64,000 nt of DNA from Streptomyces albireticuli (GTDB lineage: Bacteria > Actinomycetota > Actinomycetes > Streptomycetales > Streptomycetaceae). Below the pieces are notes generated by a model. It was not told the DNA's origin. It worked only from the letters and a program-made list of their open reading frames with translations, and made no database searches. The position numbers were made by a program, and so were the translations under genes. Location of the stretch: assembly GCF_021228125.1 (NCBI RefSeq), contig NZ_JAJQQS010000005.1, forward strand, positions 310,001 through 374,000. The letters run 5' to 3'. This document shows, piece by piece, positions 8,657 to 17,691 of the stretch (position 1 is the first letter of the stretch; every line of letters starts with the position of its first letter).

Positions 8657-10456
8657 ATGACTTCTCGAGCACGTGTCCGCGCCCCCGAACTGATCGGCAA
8701 GGGCGGTTGGCTGAACACCGGCGACACCGAGATCACCCTCGCTGATCTGCGAGGACGCATTGTCATCCTGGACTTCTGGACGTTCTGCTGTGTGAACTGC
8801 CTGCATGTCCTGGACGAACTCCGGGAACTGGAGGAGAAGCACCGCGACACCGTCGTGATCATCGGTGTGCACTCCCCGAAGTTCGTCCACGAGGCCGAAC
8901 ACCAGGCCGTCGTCGACGCCGTCGAGCGCTACGGCGTCCACCACCCCGTCCTCGACGACCCCGAGCTCGCCACCTGGAAGCAGTACGCCGTACGCGCCTG
9001 GCCCACGCTCGTCGTCATCGACCCCGAGGGCTACATCGTCGCCCAGCACGCCGGCGAGGGCCACGCCCACGCCCTGGCCGCGCTCGTCGCGGAGCTGGAG
9101 GCCACCCACGAGGCCAAGGGCACCCTCCGCCGCGGCGACGGCCCCTATGTGGCGCCCGAGCCCGAGGCCACCGACCTGCGCTTCCCCGGCAAGGTGCTGC
9201 CCCTGCCCGGCGGCGGCTTCCTCGTCTCCGACTCCACCCGCCACCAGCTCGTGGAGCTCGCCGCCGACGGCGAGACCGTCGTCCGCCGCGTCGGCAGCGG
9301 CGAGCGCGGCTTCGGCCCCGACGCCTTCAGCGAGCCGCAGGGCCTCGCGGTCCTCCCCGACGGCACGGTCGCCGTCGCCGACACCGTCAATCACGCCCTG
9401 CGCGCCTACGACCCGGCCACCGGCGCCGTCACCAGCCTCGCCGGCACCGGCCGCCAGTGGATGCAGGGCCGTCCCACCAGCGGCCCCGCCCTCGACACCG
9501 ACCTCTCCTCCCCCTGGGACGTGGCCTGGTTCGCCGGCCGCCTCTGGATCGCCATGGCGGGCGTCCACCAGCTGTGGACGTACGACCCGGAGACCGGCAC
9601 CGTCGAGGTCGCCGCCGGCACCACCAACGAGGGCCTGGTCGACGGCCCGGCCGCCGAGGCGTGGTTCGCCCAGCCCTCCGGGCTGGCCGCGACCGAGGAC
9701 CGGCTGTGGATCGCCGACTCCGAGACCAGCGCGCTGCGCTACGTCGAGCGCGACGGGGAGGGATTCGCCGTCCGCACCGCCGTCGGCACCGGCCTCTTCG
9801 ACTTCGGGCACCGCGACGGCGCGGCCGGGCAGGCGCTCTTCCAGCACCCGCTGGGCGTCACGGCCCTCCCCGACGGCTCGGTGGCCGTCTCCGACACCTA
9901 CAACCACGCCCTGCGCCGCTACGACCCGGCCACCGGCGAGGTGACCACCCTCGCGACGGACCTCCGCGAGCCCTCGGACGCCGTGCTGGACGGCGACGAC
10001 ATCGTCGTCGTCGAGTCCGCCCGGCACCGGCTCACGCGGCTGCGCCTGCCCGAGGAGGCCGTCCGGGTCGAGTCCGTCGCCCACCGCACCCAGCGCGCCG
10101 CGACCGACATCGCGCCGGGCCGGCTCCGCCTCGACGTCGTCTTCCAGGCCCCGGCGGGCCAGAAGCTCGACACCCGCTACGGGCCGTCGACGCGCCTCCT
10201 GGTCAGCTCCACCCCGCCGGAGCTCCTCGCGGAGGGCGCGGGGTCCGGCACGGACCTCGGCCGCGACCTGGTCCTGGCGGACGGCGTGACCTCGGGCGTG
10301 CTGCACGTGTCGGCGATGGCGGCGTCCTGCGACGACGACCCGGCGAACGAGTACCCCGCGTGCCACATGCACCAGCAGGACTGGGGAGTCCCGGTCCAGG
10401 TGGTCGCCGGCGGGGCGGAGCGCCTGCCGCTGGTGCTGGCGGGCCTGGACGCGTAG
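8657..10456 (+). CDS. Thioredoxin-like / NHL-repeat protein
   Basis: An N-terminal thioredoxin fold (about 1-150) carries a redox CVNC motif (Cys45-Cys48, context FWTFCCVNCLHV). It is followed by NHL-type beta-propeller repeats (about 170-480), with recurrent units such as PQGLAVLPDGTVAVADTVNHALRAYD, and a C-terminal domain of about 100 residues. ATG 8657 (599 aa) is chosen because the protein aligns from MTSRARVRAPEL with the usual family start; upstream GTG 8612 and ATG 8624 lack good ribosome sites. No signal peptide is seen, so it is probably cytoplasmic. It resembles NHLRC2-type proteins; the function is unknown but thiol redox is likely. Confidence 0.85.
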   Translation: MTSRARVRAPELIGKGGWLNTGDTEITLADLRGRIVILDFWTFCCVNCLHVLDELRELEEKHRDTVVIIGVHSPKFVHEAEHQAVVDAVERYGVHHPVLDDPELATWKQYAVRAWPTLVVIDPEGYIVAQHAGEGHAHALAALVAELEATHEAKGTLRRGDGPYVAPEPEATDLRFPGKVLPLPGGGFLVSDSTRHQLVELAADGETVVRRVGSGERGFGPDAFSEPQGLAVLPDGTVAVADTVNHALRAYDPATGAVTSLAGTGRQWMQGRPTSGPALDTDLSSPWDVAWFAGRLWIAMAGVHQLWTYDPETGTVEVAAGTTNEGLVDGPAAEAWFAQPSGLAATEDRLWIADSETSALRYVERDGEGFAVRTAVGTGLFDFGHRDGAAGQALFQHPLGVTALPDGSVAVSDTYNHALRRYDPATGEVTTLATDLREPSDAVLDGDDIVVVESARHRLTRLRLPEEAVRVESVAHRTQRAATDIAPGRLRLDVVFQAPAGQKLDTRYGPSTRLLVSSTPPELLAEGAGSGTDLGRDLVLADGVTSGVLHVSAMAASCDDDPANEYPACHMHQQDWGVPVQVVAGGAERLPLVLAGLDA

Positions 10457-10459
10457 CGC

Positions 10460-10491
10460 GGAAGGGGCGGGCGGCTCACCCCGCCCCTTCC
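10460..10491. terminator. Stem-loop, degenerate relative of the dispersed repeat family
   Basis: GGAAGGGGCGGG (10460-10471) pairs with CCCGCCCCTTCC (10480-10491) between convergent genes. The right flank CCGGACGTCC matches the junction of the repeats at 30.1 and 45.1 kb (CCCGCCCCTTCCCGGATGTCC). It probably works as a bidirectional terminator. Confidence 0.6.
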
Positions 10492-10522
10492 CGGACGTCC
10501 TCGCGCGCCGCACGGGCGGGCG

Positions 10523-10747
10523 TCACCGGGTGAACCGGTGGTCCTCCTCGACGACCGTCGCCGCCGGGGGCGGCGGCTGGGTGCGGCGGCGTTTGAAGAC
10601 GCTCACGTACGCCGAGGTGCCGATGACCCCGACGATCATCAGGATCAGGCCCACCAGGTGGACGTTCATTCCCTCCAGCCGCCAGTCCACGGCGAAGGTG
10701 AGGATCGCGCCGATCCCGATCAGACCGATGCACCAGCCCATGCCCAT
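10523..10747 (-). CDS. Small two-TM membrane protein, DUF6458-like
   Basis: This 74-residue protein has two hydrophobic helices (about 4-22, GWCIGLIGIGAILTF; about 30-50, LVGLILMIVGVIGTSAYV) and a basic, Pro-rich tail. ATG 10747 is chosen because GGAGG lies 8 nt upstream; longer frames have no ribosome site. DUF6458-type proteins are widespread in actinobacteria and uncharacterised. Confidence 0.78.
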   Translation of the reverse strand: MGMGWCIGLIGIGAILTFAVDWRLEGMNVHLVGLILMIVGVIGTSAYVSVFKRRRTQPPPPAATVVEEDHRFTR

Positions 10748-10857
10748 GGTGACCGCCTCCGTTCCCGTCGGTGTCCCACTGGTCCGGCGCGGCCGTTCCG
10801 GCCGGCCGGCTCCCCGGCGGGTACCCGCGACCGGAACGGTCAATCAGCGGGCGGGTC

Positions 10858-11508
10858 TCACCACTTGAGCGCGGGCGCCGGTGCGTCCTGCCAGTACGTG
10901 ACGCGCGCGGAGTCGTCGACGGCGAGCGTGCCCCCGGGCAGGGCGACCGGGATCTGTCCGCCGACGCTGCCGCCGCCGTCGGCGCCCTGGAAGGAGACGG
11001 CGAGCTTCCGGGCCTTGCGGGCGTTGCCGCCCGAGCCGTCGGCCGAGGCGGCGAGCACGGCCGCGTAGGCCGGCTTGCCGGGCGCCAGGGTGACGGCGGA
11101 CCGCGGCCTGCTCTCCTCGACGACGCCCGCCGTGGCCTGGTCGGCGTCGAAGCGGAGGAAGGGGAAGCCGTGGGCGACGCAGGGGGCCTTGGAGGTGTTG
11201 GTGGCCACCAGGAGCAGGTGGTTCACGGGTGACGGGACGGCCCTGGCCTCCACCTTGACGGTGTCGGAGGTGCAGGCGGCCTTGCCGTCCTTGCCGACCT
11301 TGGCCGCCTCGTTCTGCCCGTACCGGCCGTCCGCGCCGCTCCGCCCGTCCTGAAGTCCGCCCTGGTCCGTCTCCTCCAGGTCGGAGGTCTCGGCCTTGCC
11401 GCTGGTCCTGGCCCCCGAACCGTCGTCGCTTCCGCAGGCGGTCAGGGTGAGGGCCGCCGCGGCGGTGAGCGCCGCGGCGGCGAGGCGGAGGCTGCGGGTA
11501 CGAGTCAT
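10858..11508 (-). CDS. DUF4232-type lipoprotein
   Basis: The signal peptide ends in a lipobox LTAC (Cys25), so the protein should be lipidated and anchored outside the membrane. A low-complexity Gly/Asp linker follows (about 26-75), then a DUF4232-like domain (about 78-216). That domain has the features NTSKAPCVAHGFPFLRF, a LAPGKPAYAAV strand and a C-terminal RVTYWQ. Two Cys (about 79 and 109) may form a disulfide. ATG 11508 has GGGGGAACC upstream. The function of the family is unknown. Confidence 0.8.
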   Translation of the reverse strand: MTRTRSLRLAAAALTAAAALTLTACGSDDGSGARTSGKAETSDLEETDQGGLQDGRSGADGRYGQNEAAKVGKDGKAACTSDTVKVEARAVPSPVNHLLLVATNTSKAPCVAHGFPFLRFDADQATAGVVEESRPRSAVTLAPGKPAYAAVLAASADGSGGNARKARKLAVSFQGADGGGSVGGQIPVALPGGTLAVDDSARVTYWQDAPAPALKW

Positions 11509-11680
11509 GCTGGTTCCCCCGATGGGACGTCACTGGCGGTACCGGGCGGCACCCGTGGCACGGGCGGTACGGAATACGGCAGGGATCATTCCGCACCTTG
11601 CCGCCGAACGGCTAACGTTCCGGTGACGTTAGTCCTTCGGTTCGGTCCGCCGGGTCCGGCCCGCCCGAACGGGCCCGCCA

Positions 11681-11740
11681 GGCCGGAAGAGGCCCGGGCG
11701 GGCCGGAAGGGTCCGGGCAGGCCGGAACAGGCCAGGGCGG
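11681..11740. repeat. Three-unit degenerate 20-bp tandem repeat
   Basis: Three units of about 20 bp (GGCCGGAAGAGGCCCGGGCG, GGCCGGAAGGGTCCGGGCAG and GCCGGAACAGGCCAGGGCGG) lie directly 3' of the reverse-strand aminopeptidase gene. They are rich in GGCC stems and could help terminate transcription. Confidence 0.6.
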
Positions 11741-11747
11741 CCCGGAC

Positions 11748-13034
11748 TCAGCCCTCCAGGAACGCGGTCAGCGCCGCCGCCAGCAGGAACGGGTCGTCCG
11801 CGCCGCAGAGCTCACGGGCGGAGTGCATGGACAGGCAGGCGAGGCCGATGTCGATGGTGGCGATGCCGTGCCGCGCGGCGGTGATGGGACCGATGGTGGT
11901 GCCGCAGGGCATGGCGTTGTGGGAGACGAAGTGCTGCCACGGCACACCGGCCCGCTCGCACGCGGCGGCGAAGACCGCGCGCCCGCTGCCGTCGGTCGCG
12001 TACCGCTGATTGACGTTGACCTTCAGGATGGGACCGCCGTTGGGCAGCGGGTGGTGCCCCGGCTCATGGTGCTCGGCGTAGTTGGGGTGCACCGCGTGGC
12101 CCATGTCGGAGGAGAGGCAGATGGTGCCGGCGAGGGCGCGCGCCTTGTCCTCGTACGTACCGCCGCGGGTGAAGACCGACCGTTCCAGCACATTGCCCAG
12201 GAGCGGGCCCTCCGCGCCGGTGTCCGACTGGCTGCCGTTCTCCTCGTGGTCGAACGCGGCGAGCACCGGGATGTACGACAGCTCGCCGCCGACGGCGGCC
12301 GTCAGCGCGGCCGTACCGGCGTGCACGGACAGCAGGTTGTCCAGGCGCGGGGCGGCGAGGAGCTCCCGGTCGCGGCCGAGGTAGGCGGGCGCCTCGACGC
12401 TGTGCACCATGAGGTCCCAGCCCGTGATGTCGTCGGCGGCCACACCCGCCTCCTCCGCCACGAAGCGGATCAGGTCTCCCTCGCGCGGCGTGCCCAGGCC
12501 CCAAATGGGGGTCATGTGGCGCTGCTTGTCGAGCTTCAGGCCCTCGTTGACGCCGCGGTCGAGGTGGATGGCGAGCTGCGGCACGCGCAGCAGCGGGCGG
12601 TCGGCGTTCACCAGGTGGTCGCTGCCGTCGCGCAGGGTGACGCGGCCGGAGAGGCCCAGGTCGCGGTCGAGCCAGGTGTTGAGCAGCGTGCCGCCGTAGA
12701 GCTCCACGGCGACCTGACGCCAGCCGTGGGCACCGGTGTCGGGCAGCGGCTTGACGCGCAGGTTCGGCGAGTCGGTGTGGGCACCGATGATGCGGAACGG
12801 CGTGGCGGCGGTGGCGCCCTCGGGGACGTACCAGGCGATGATCGCGCCGCCGCGGGTCAGGTACTTGCCGCCGGCCGACGCGTCCCAGGCGTCGGTCTCG
12901 GCGATCCGGCGGAAGCCCGCCTTCTCCAGCCGTGCGGCGGTGTTGGCCACCGCGTGGTACGGCGAGGGGCTGGCGGCGAGGAAGGTCATCAGGTCGTCGG
13001 TGTGGCCGCGGTCGAAGCGGTGCGCAGGGCTCAT
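11748..13034 (-). CDS. M18-family aminopeptidase
   Basis: This 428-residue cytosolic metallo-aminopeptidase carries the dinuclear-zinc motifs of clan MH in order: GAHTDSPNL near 89, an Asp in APRLDNL, FDHEENGS, SSDMGHAVHPNY, and a C-terminal CGTTIGP and SMHS. The length matches the M18 family, which trims N-terminal, often acidic, residues from peptides. The start appears leaderless: -10 TATCCT (complement of 13042-13047) ends 7 nt before ATG 13034, and no ribosome site is present. Confidence 0.92.
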   Translation of the reverse strand: MSPAHRFDRGHTDDLMTFLAASPSPYHAVANTAARLEKAGFRRIAETDAWDASAGGKYLTRGGAIIAWYVPEGATAATPFRIIGAHTDSPNLRVKPLPDTGAHGWRQVAVELYGGTLLNTWLDRDLGLSGRVTLRDGSDHLVNADRPLLRVPQLAIHLDRGVNEGLKLDKQRHMTPIWGLGTPREGDLIRFVAEEAGVAADDITGWDLMVHSVEAPAYLGRDRELLAAPRLDNLLSVHAGTAALTAAVGGELSYIPVLAAFDHEENGSQSDTGAEGPLLGNVLERSVFTRGGTYEDKARALAGTICLSSDMGHAVHPNYAEHHEPGHHPLPNGGPILKVNVNQRYATDGSGRAVFAAACERAGVPWQHFVSHNAMPCGTTIGPITAARHGIATIDIGLACLSMHSARELCGADDPFLLAAALTAFLEG

Positions 13035-13054
13035 GGCACTCAGGATAAGGACAG

Positions 13055-13088
13055 AGGGCCTGCTCTTCCGGGTGGAAGAGCAGGCCCT
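13055..13088 (-). terminator. Perfect 15-bp stem-loop between two reverse-strand genes
   Basis: AGGGCCTGCTCTTCC (13055-13069) and its exact complement (13074-13088) enclose GGGT. It lies after the acyl-CoA dehydrogenase stop and before the aminopeptidase promoter, so it should terminate the former and insulate the latter. Confidence 0.75.
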
Positions 13089-13142
13089 TTGCCTGGTCCG
13101 GTGCTTCGGGGACCCCGAGCGGGACCCTGACCGGAACGCCGG

Positions 13143-14972
13143 TTAGAACACCGACTCGTCAAGCTCCATCAGGGAGTTGTCGACGGCCTCGGCGAGACCG
13201 CGCTCGACGGAGACGGCCGGCAGGATGTTCGCGGCGAAGAACTTCGCGGCGGCGATCTTGCCCTCGTAGAAGGACTTGTCCTTGGCGGGGGCGCCGGCCG
13301 CGAGCTTCTCGGCGGCGACGGCCGCGCCGCGCAGCAGCAGGTAGCCGACGACGACGTCGCCGGAGACCATCAGCAGGCGGGTGGTGTTCAGGCCGACCTT
13401 GTAGATGTTCTTGACGTCCTCGCCGGTGGAGGTGAGGTCCGCGATCATCTTGCCGACGATCGCCTCCAGGTCCACGGCGGCCTTGGCGAGCGAGCCACGC
13501 GCGGCGGCCAGGTCCTCGCCGCCGGCCTCGGACGCGAGGAACTTCTTGATCTCCTCGGCCAGGGTGTTCAGGGACGCGCCCTGGTCGCGGACGATCTTCC
13601 GGAAGAAGAAGTCCTGGCCCTGGATCGCGGTCGTGCCCTCGTAGAGGGTGTCGATCTTCGCGTCACGGATGTACTGCTCGATCGGGTACTCCTGGAGGTA
13701 CCCGGAGCCGCCGAAGGTCTGGAGCGACTGGGCGAGCTGCGCGTAGGAGGTCTCGGAGCCGTAGCCCTTGACGATCGGCAGCAGCAGGTCGTTGAGGCCG
13801 TGCAGCGCCTTGGTGTCCTCGCCCGCGTGCTCCTTGACCAGGATGTCGTCCTGGACGGCGGCGGTGTGCAGGACGAGGGCGCGCATGCCCTCCGCGTACG
13901 CCTTCTGCGTCATCAGCGAGCGGCGGACGTCGGGGTGGTGGGTGATGGTGACCTTGGGCGCGGTCTTGTCCATGAAGTTCGCCAGGTCCGGGCCCTGCAC
14001 GCGCTCCTTGGCGTACTCCAGCGCGTTGAGGTAGCCGGTGGAGAGGGTGGCGATGGCCTTCGTGCCGACCATCATCCGCGCGAACTCGATGATCATGAAC
14101 ATCTGGCGGATGCCGTCGTGCTTCTCGCCGATGAGCCAGCCCTTGGCGGGGTGGTTGGCGCCGAAGGTCATCTCACAGGTGTTGGACGCCTTGAGGCCCA
14201 TCTTGTGCTCGACGTTGGTGGCGTAGACGCCGTTGCGGTCGCCCAGCTCGCCGGTCTCGAAGTCGAACTCGAACTTCGGGACGAGGAAGAGGGAGAGGCC
14301 CTTGGTGCCCGGGCCGTGGCCCTCGGGGCGGGCGAGGACGTAGTGGAGGATGTTCTCCGCCATGTCGTGCTCACCGGAGGTGATGAAGCGCTTCACGCCC
14401 TCGATGTGCCAGGAGCCGTCCTCCTGCTTGACGGCCTTGGCGCGGCCGGCGCCGACGTCCGAACCGGCGTCCGGCTCGGTCAGGACCATGGTGGAGCCCC
14501 ACTGCTTCTCCACCGCGATCTTGGCGATGTGCTTCTGCTGCTCGGTGCCCTCGGCGTGCAGCACGCCGGCGAACGCCGGGCCGGAGGAGTACATCCAGAC
14601 GGCCGGGTTGGAGCCCAGGATCGTCTCCGCGAAGCCCCAGAGGAGGGAGCGCGGGGCGGTCGTGCCGCCGATCTCCTCCGGGATGCCGAGGCGCCACCAC
14701 TCGGCGTCCATGTACGCCTGGTAGCTCTTCTTGAAGGTGTCCGGGATCGGCGCGGTGTTGGTCTCCGGGTCGAAGACCGGGGGGTTGCGGTCGGTGTCCG
14801 CGTAGGACTCCGCGAGCTCGTTCTCGGAGAGCCGGGTGATCTCCGAGAGGATGTCCTTGGCGGTCTCGACGTCCATCTCCGCGAACGGGCCGGAGCCGTA
14901 CAGCTTGTCGCGGCCGAGCACCTCGAAGAGGTTGAACTCGATGTCGCGGAGATTCGACTTGTAGTGGCCCAT
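13143..14972 (-). CDS. Acyl-CoA dehydrogenase (FadE5-like, about 600 aa)
   Basis: This flavoprotein performs alpha,beta-dehydrogenation of acyl-CoA. At 609 aa it belongs to the long bacterial FadE5-like branch, with an extra N-terminal region and a C-terminal helical domain. The signature [13 protein letters not shown] is at 162-174 and the catalytic-base candidate is Glu445 in [15 protein letters not shown] 14972 has GGAG about 9 nt upstream; a longer frame from 15008 lacks one. TetR-type boxes 43-80 bp upstream suggest repression by a fatty-acid or branched-acyl responsive regulator. It plausibly works on acyl-CoAs related to those made by the bkd complex. Confidence 0.9.
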   Translation of the reverse strand: MGHYKSNLRDIEFNLFEVLGRDKLYGSGPFAEMDVETAKDILSEITRLSENELAESYADTDRNPPVFDPETNTAPIPDTFKKSYQAYMDAEWWRLGIPEEIGGTTAPRSLLWGFAETILGSNPAVWMYSSGPAFAGVLHAEGTEQQKHIAKIAVEKQWGSTMVLTEPDAGSDVGAGRAKAVKQEDGSWHIEGVKRFITSGEHDMAENILHYVLARPEGHGPGTKGLSLFLVPKFEFDFETGELGDRNGVYATNVEHKMGLKASNTCEMTFGANHPAKGWLIGEKHDGIRQMFMIIEFARMMVGTKAIATLSTGYLNALEYAKERVQGPDLANFMDKTAPKVTITHHPDVRRSLMTQKAYAEGMRALVLHTAAVQDDILVKEHAGEDTKALHGLNDLLLPIVKGYGSETSYAQLAQSLQTFGGSGYLQEYPIEQYIRDAKIDTLYEGTTAIQGQDFFFRKIVRDQGASLNTLAEEIKKFLASEAGGEDLAAARGSLAKAAVDLEAIVGKMIADLTSTGEDVKNIYKVGLNTTRLLMVSGDVVVGYLLLRGAAVAAEKLAAGAPAKDKSFYEGKIAAAKFFAANILPAVSVERGLAEAVDNSLMELDESVF

Positions 14973-15014
14973 GACAACGGCTCCGTAAGGCTGGGAGGTA
15001 GACCTCAAAATACG

Positions 15015-15052
15015 TACCGGGCAGTAATTTCCATGATGCTACCCGTCGGTAA
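15015..15052. promoter_or_regulatory. Two TetR-type boxes upstream of the acyl-CoA dehydrogenase
   Basis: TACCGGGCAGTAA (15015-15027) and TACCCGTCGGTAA (15040-15052) are direct copies 25 bp apart in the divergent gap between the dehydrogenase and the SseB-like gene. The first shares 10 of 11 bases with the half-site CCGGTCAGTAA of the palindrome after the bkd operon. The second contains TACC...GGTA symmetry. Confidence 0.45.
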
Positions 15053-15101
15053 TAAGACGCAACCCCTGATCACCCAACTGTGACTCAGTACGCTTGGGGC
15101 C

Positions 15102-15554
15102 ATGTACGGCTACGACCAGAACGCGGGCGCTCAGGGTTACGCGCCGCCGCAGCAGCCCAACGGCTACGGCGAGCAGCCGCTCTACCCGGAGCCGTCTCCG
15201 CCGTCGCTCGCCGACGCGGTACGGGCCTTCACGACGGGCTCGATGTCCGCCGAGGACTTCCAGGTGATCCTCTCGACCTCGAAGGTCTACTGCCCGCGCG
15301 GTGACAACCCCGGCTTCCTCGCGCTGCACAACACCCAGCACCCGGTGATCCCGATGTTCACGTCGCTCAAGGAGCTGCGGCGGTACGCGGGCAAGGAGTC
15401 CAAGTACTTCGTGATCACCGGCGCCGAGGTCATCGACCTGCTGCCGACGGGCTACGGCTTCGTCCTGGACATGGAGGGCGACCACCGCATGGTGTTCGAC
15501 GCCAAGGCCGTCGAGCAGATGGTCGACTTCGCCATGCGGCGGATGTACGGCTAG
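15102..15554 (+). CDS. SseB-family protein
   Basis: This 150-residue protein has a Gln/Pro/Gly/Tyr-rich N-terminal 35 residues followed by an SseB-type domain (about 37-148). The domain carries LALHNTQHPVIPMFTSLKEL, where SseB proteins are conserved, and the strand GYGFVLDMEGDHRMVFD. It is very likely leaderless: -10 TACGCT (15089-15094) ends 7 nt before ATG 15102 and there is no ribosome site. The SseB domain is associated with enhanced serine sensitivity in E. coli; the role here is unknown. Confidence 0.8.
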   Translation: MYGYDQNAGAQGYAPPQQPNGYGEQPLYPEPSPPSLADAVRAFTTGSMSAEDFQVILSTSKVYCPRGDNPGFLALHNTQHPVIPMFTSLKELRRYAGKESKYFVITGAEVIDLLPTGYGFVLDMEGDHRMVFDAKAVEQMVDFAMRRMYG

Positions 15555-15577
15555 ACCCGCCTGTCGCGCGGGCGCCG

Positions 15578-16546
15578 TCAGGCCCGGGTGCCCGCCGCCC
15601 GGGCGTAGAGCTTCGCCACGTGGTCGCCGAAGTACGCGCTGTAGGAGTTCCGCTCGTCGCCGCCCTCGTCGTGGCCGCCCAGCACGCCGGTGAGCGTGCC
15701 CAGGCCCGTCGCCGGGTCGACGTCCGTGAGGAACGGGCCGCCGCTCGTGCCGTTGGGCAGGCCCTCGCAGGGGAAGCGGAGCTGGGTGCGGCCGAAGCGC
15801 TCCGTGCTGTTCTGGCAGGCCAGCGGGCGCTCGTCGCCCACGGGGTAGCCGATGACCCGCGTCGGCCGGTCCGGGTCGGGTGAGAAGCGGATCCGCTCGG
15901 CGCCCGTGACCTTCTCCACGGGGGTGCCGTCGCCGGCCCTGCGTACCCGCAGGAACGCCACGTCGTGGTCCGGGTCCCGGTCCTCCGCCCATTCCGGAGA
16001 GATGTCCACGGAGGTGGGCACCCACACCCCGTACGGCGCCTCGCCGTCCCGGTAGCCCGGTACGAAGGCCAGATCCGTGCGGAAGCCGCCCTGGTACACG
16101 CAGTGCGCGGCGGTGATCACCAGGTCGCCCCGGGGGCTGTGCACGACGCTCGCGGTGCAGCCGTGGCCCGGCTCGCCCTGCCCGGTGTAGAACAGCGGGC
16201 CCACGGCCGGGGACGGCTCGGCGGGGGCCGCCTCCAGCGGGTCCGAGGGCGGCGGCGACGCGGTCCGCGCCGCCCGGTCCGCGGGCGCTCCGGGCGCCCG
16301 GGAGCCGCCCTCGCGCACGACCGTCCGCATCGCCTCGGCGGCCTTGTCGCCCAGCTCCCGGGGTGCCGTGTAGTGCCCGGAGGCGGCGCCGCCGGACAGC
16401 GGGGCGTCCGTCGCCGCGCCCCGGTCGGCCACCACGAAGGCGACGGCGGCCAGGCCCAGGAGCACCGCCGCGACGAGGGCGGCGAGGGCTGTCGGGCCTG
16501 TCGGGAGGCTTCCGCCGGCTTTCACGCGCATTGATCCAGTGTCCAT
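15578..16546 (-). CDS. Membrane-anchored trypsin-like serine protease
   Basis: A single N-terminal TM segment (about 20-39, LAALVAAVLLGLAAVAFVV) anchors an extracytoplasmic Pro/Ala-rich linker and a chymotrypsin-fold domain. The triad is visible as His148 (TAAHC), Asp195 (DHDVAFL) and Ser268 (NGTSGGP). Cys pairs near 130/149 and 244/260 suggest disulfides. ATG 16546 (322 aa) is used; a longer GTG frame from 16636 overlaps the divergent pirin promoter and looks unlikely, and ATG 16531 is also possible. The substrate is unknown. Confidence 0.85.
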   Translation of the reverse strand: MDTGSMRVKAGGSLPTGPTALAALVAAVLLGLAAVAFVVADRGAATDAPLSGGAASGHYTAPRELGDKAAEAMRTVVREGGSRAPGAPADRAARTASPPPSDPLEAAPAEPSPAVGPLFYTGQGEPGHGCTASVVHSPRGDLVITAAHCVYQGGFRTDLAFVPGYRDGEAPYGVWVPTSVDISPEWAEDRDPDHDVAFLRVRRAGDGTPVEKVTGAERIRFSPDPDRPTRVIGYPVGDERPLACQNSTERFGRTQLRFPCEGLPNGTSGGPFLTDVDPATGLGTLTGVLGGHDEGGDERNSYSAYFGDHVAKLYARAAGTRA

Positions 16547-16679
16547 GGTCGGCCCCGGGCCGGGCGCGGCGCCGGGGCGCGCCTGCGACCGGCCGCGTGA
16601 GCTGCGGGAATGCGAAGGGCCTTGCAGGTTGTTCACTCTTCAACTAACTTGAGGGCTGTAACGAACCCAGGAGGTTGTC

Positions 16680-17633
16680 ATGCCGGCCGTGACCGTCGAG
16701 AACCCGCTGACCCTGCCGCGCGTCACCGCTCCGGCGGACGGCAGGCAGCGCCCCGTACTGCACGTGGGCACCGCCCCGTCGGGCTTCGAGGGCGAGGGAT
16801 TCCCCGTTCGCAGGGCGTTCGCGGGGATCAACTACAAGTACCTCGACCCGTTCATCATGATGGACCAGATGGGTGAGGTGGAGTACGCACCGGGCGAGCC
16901 GAAGGGCACCCCGTGGCACCCGCACCGCGGCTTCGAGACCGTCACGTACATCATCGACGGGATCATGAACCACCGGGACTCGCACGGTGGCGGCGGCACC
17001 ATCACCGACGGCGACACCCAGTGGATGACCGCCGGCTCCGGCCTCCTGCACATCGAGGCCCCGCCGGAGGAGCTGGTGATGGCCGGCGGCCTCTTCCACG
17101 GCCTCCAGCTGTGGGTGAACCTGCCCAAGCGGGACAAGATGATGGCCCCGCGCTACCAGGACATCGGCAGCGGGCAGGTCCGGCTGCTCACCTCCGGCGA
17201 CGGCGGCGCACTGCTGCGGCTGATCGCGGGCGACCTGGACGGGCACGAGGGCCCGGGCATCACCCACACGCCCATCACGATGCTGCACATCTCGCTGAAC
17301 CCGGGCGCCGAGCTGACGCTCCCCTGGCGGCCGGAGTTCAACGCCCTCGCCTACGGGCTCGCCGGGCGCGGCTTCGCGGGCGCGGAACAGCGGCCCTTCC
17401 GTACGGGGCAGACGGTGGTCTTCGGCAACGGCGACGCGCTCACCCTCCGGGCCGACGGGACGCAGGAGTCCCGGAGTCCGAACTTCGAGGTCGTCCTCCT
17501 CGGCGGGCAGCCGATCCGGGAGCCGATGACGCACTACGGGCCGTTCGTGATGAACACCCAGGCGGAGCTCGCGCAGGCCTTTGAGGACTTCCAGGCCGGG
17601 CGGCTCGGGACGATCCCGGCGGACGCGGCCTGA
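16680..17633 (+). CDS. Pirin-family bicupin protein
   Basis: This 317-residue bicupin has the pirin metal site in its N-terminal cupin: HPHRGFETVTY and, about 45 residues on, the final His and Glu in the LLHIEAP region, with DGDTQWMTAGSG before it. Pirins bind iron and act as quercetinases or as redox-sensitive partners of other proteins; in Streptomyces a pirin modulates acyl-CoA dehydrogenase activity, which fits the FadE-like gene 1.7 kb away. Strong AGGAGG precedes ATG 16680. TCAA-N5-TTGA in the short upstream region could be a regulator site. Confidence 0.92.
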   Translation: MPAVTVENPLTLPRVTAPADGRQRPVLHVGTAPSGFEGEGFPVRRAFAGINYKYLDPFIMMDQMGEVEYAPGEPKGTPWHPHRGFETVTYIIDGIMNHRDSHGGGGTITDGDTQWMTAGSGLLHIEAPPEELVMAGGLFHGLQLWVNLPKRDKMMAPRYQDIGSGQVRLLTSGDGGALLRLIAGDLDGHEGPGITHTPITMLHISLNPGAELTLPWRPEFNALAYGLAGRGFAGAEQRPFRTGQTVVFGNGDALTLRADGTQESRSPNFEVVLLGGQPIREPMTHYGPFVMNTQAELAQAFEDFQAGRLGTIPADAA

Positions 17634-17691
17634 GCCCGCGCTCCCCGCGCCACGGCGCCCTCGGCGCCGGGCGGATCTAAGCCGGGCGGAT

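Noticed and set aside
4979..10513. Long open frames opposite or offset to GntR, MFS, nitrilase and NHL genes
   Set aside because: The true frames contain recognisable domains and ribosome sites; the alternatives are Arg/Pro-rich shadows.
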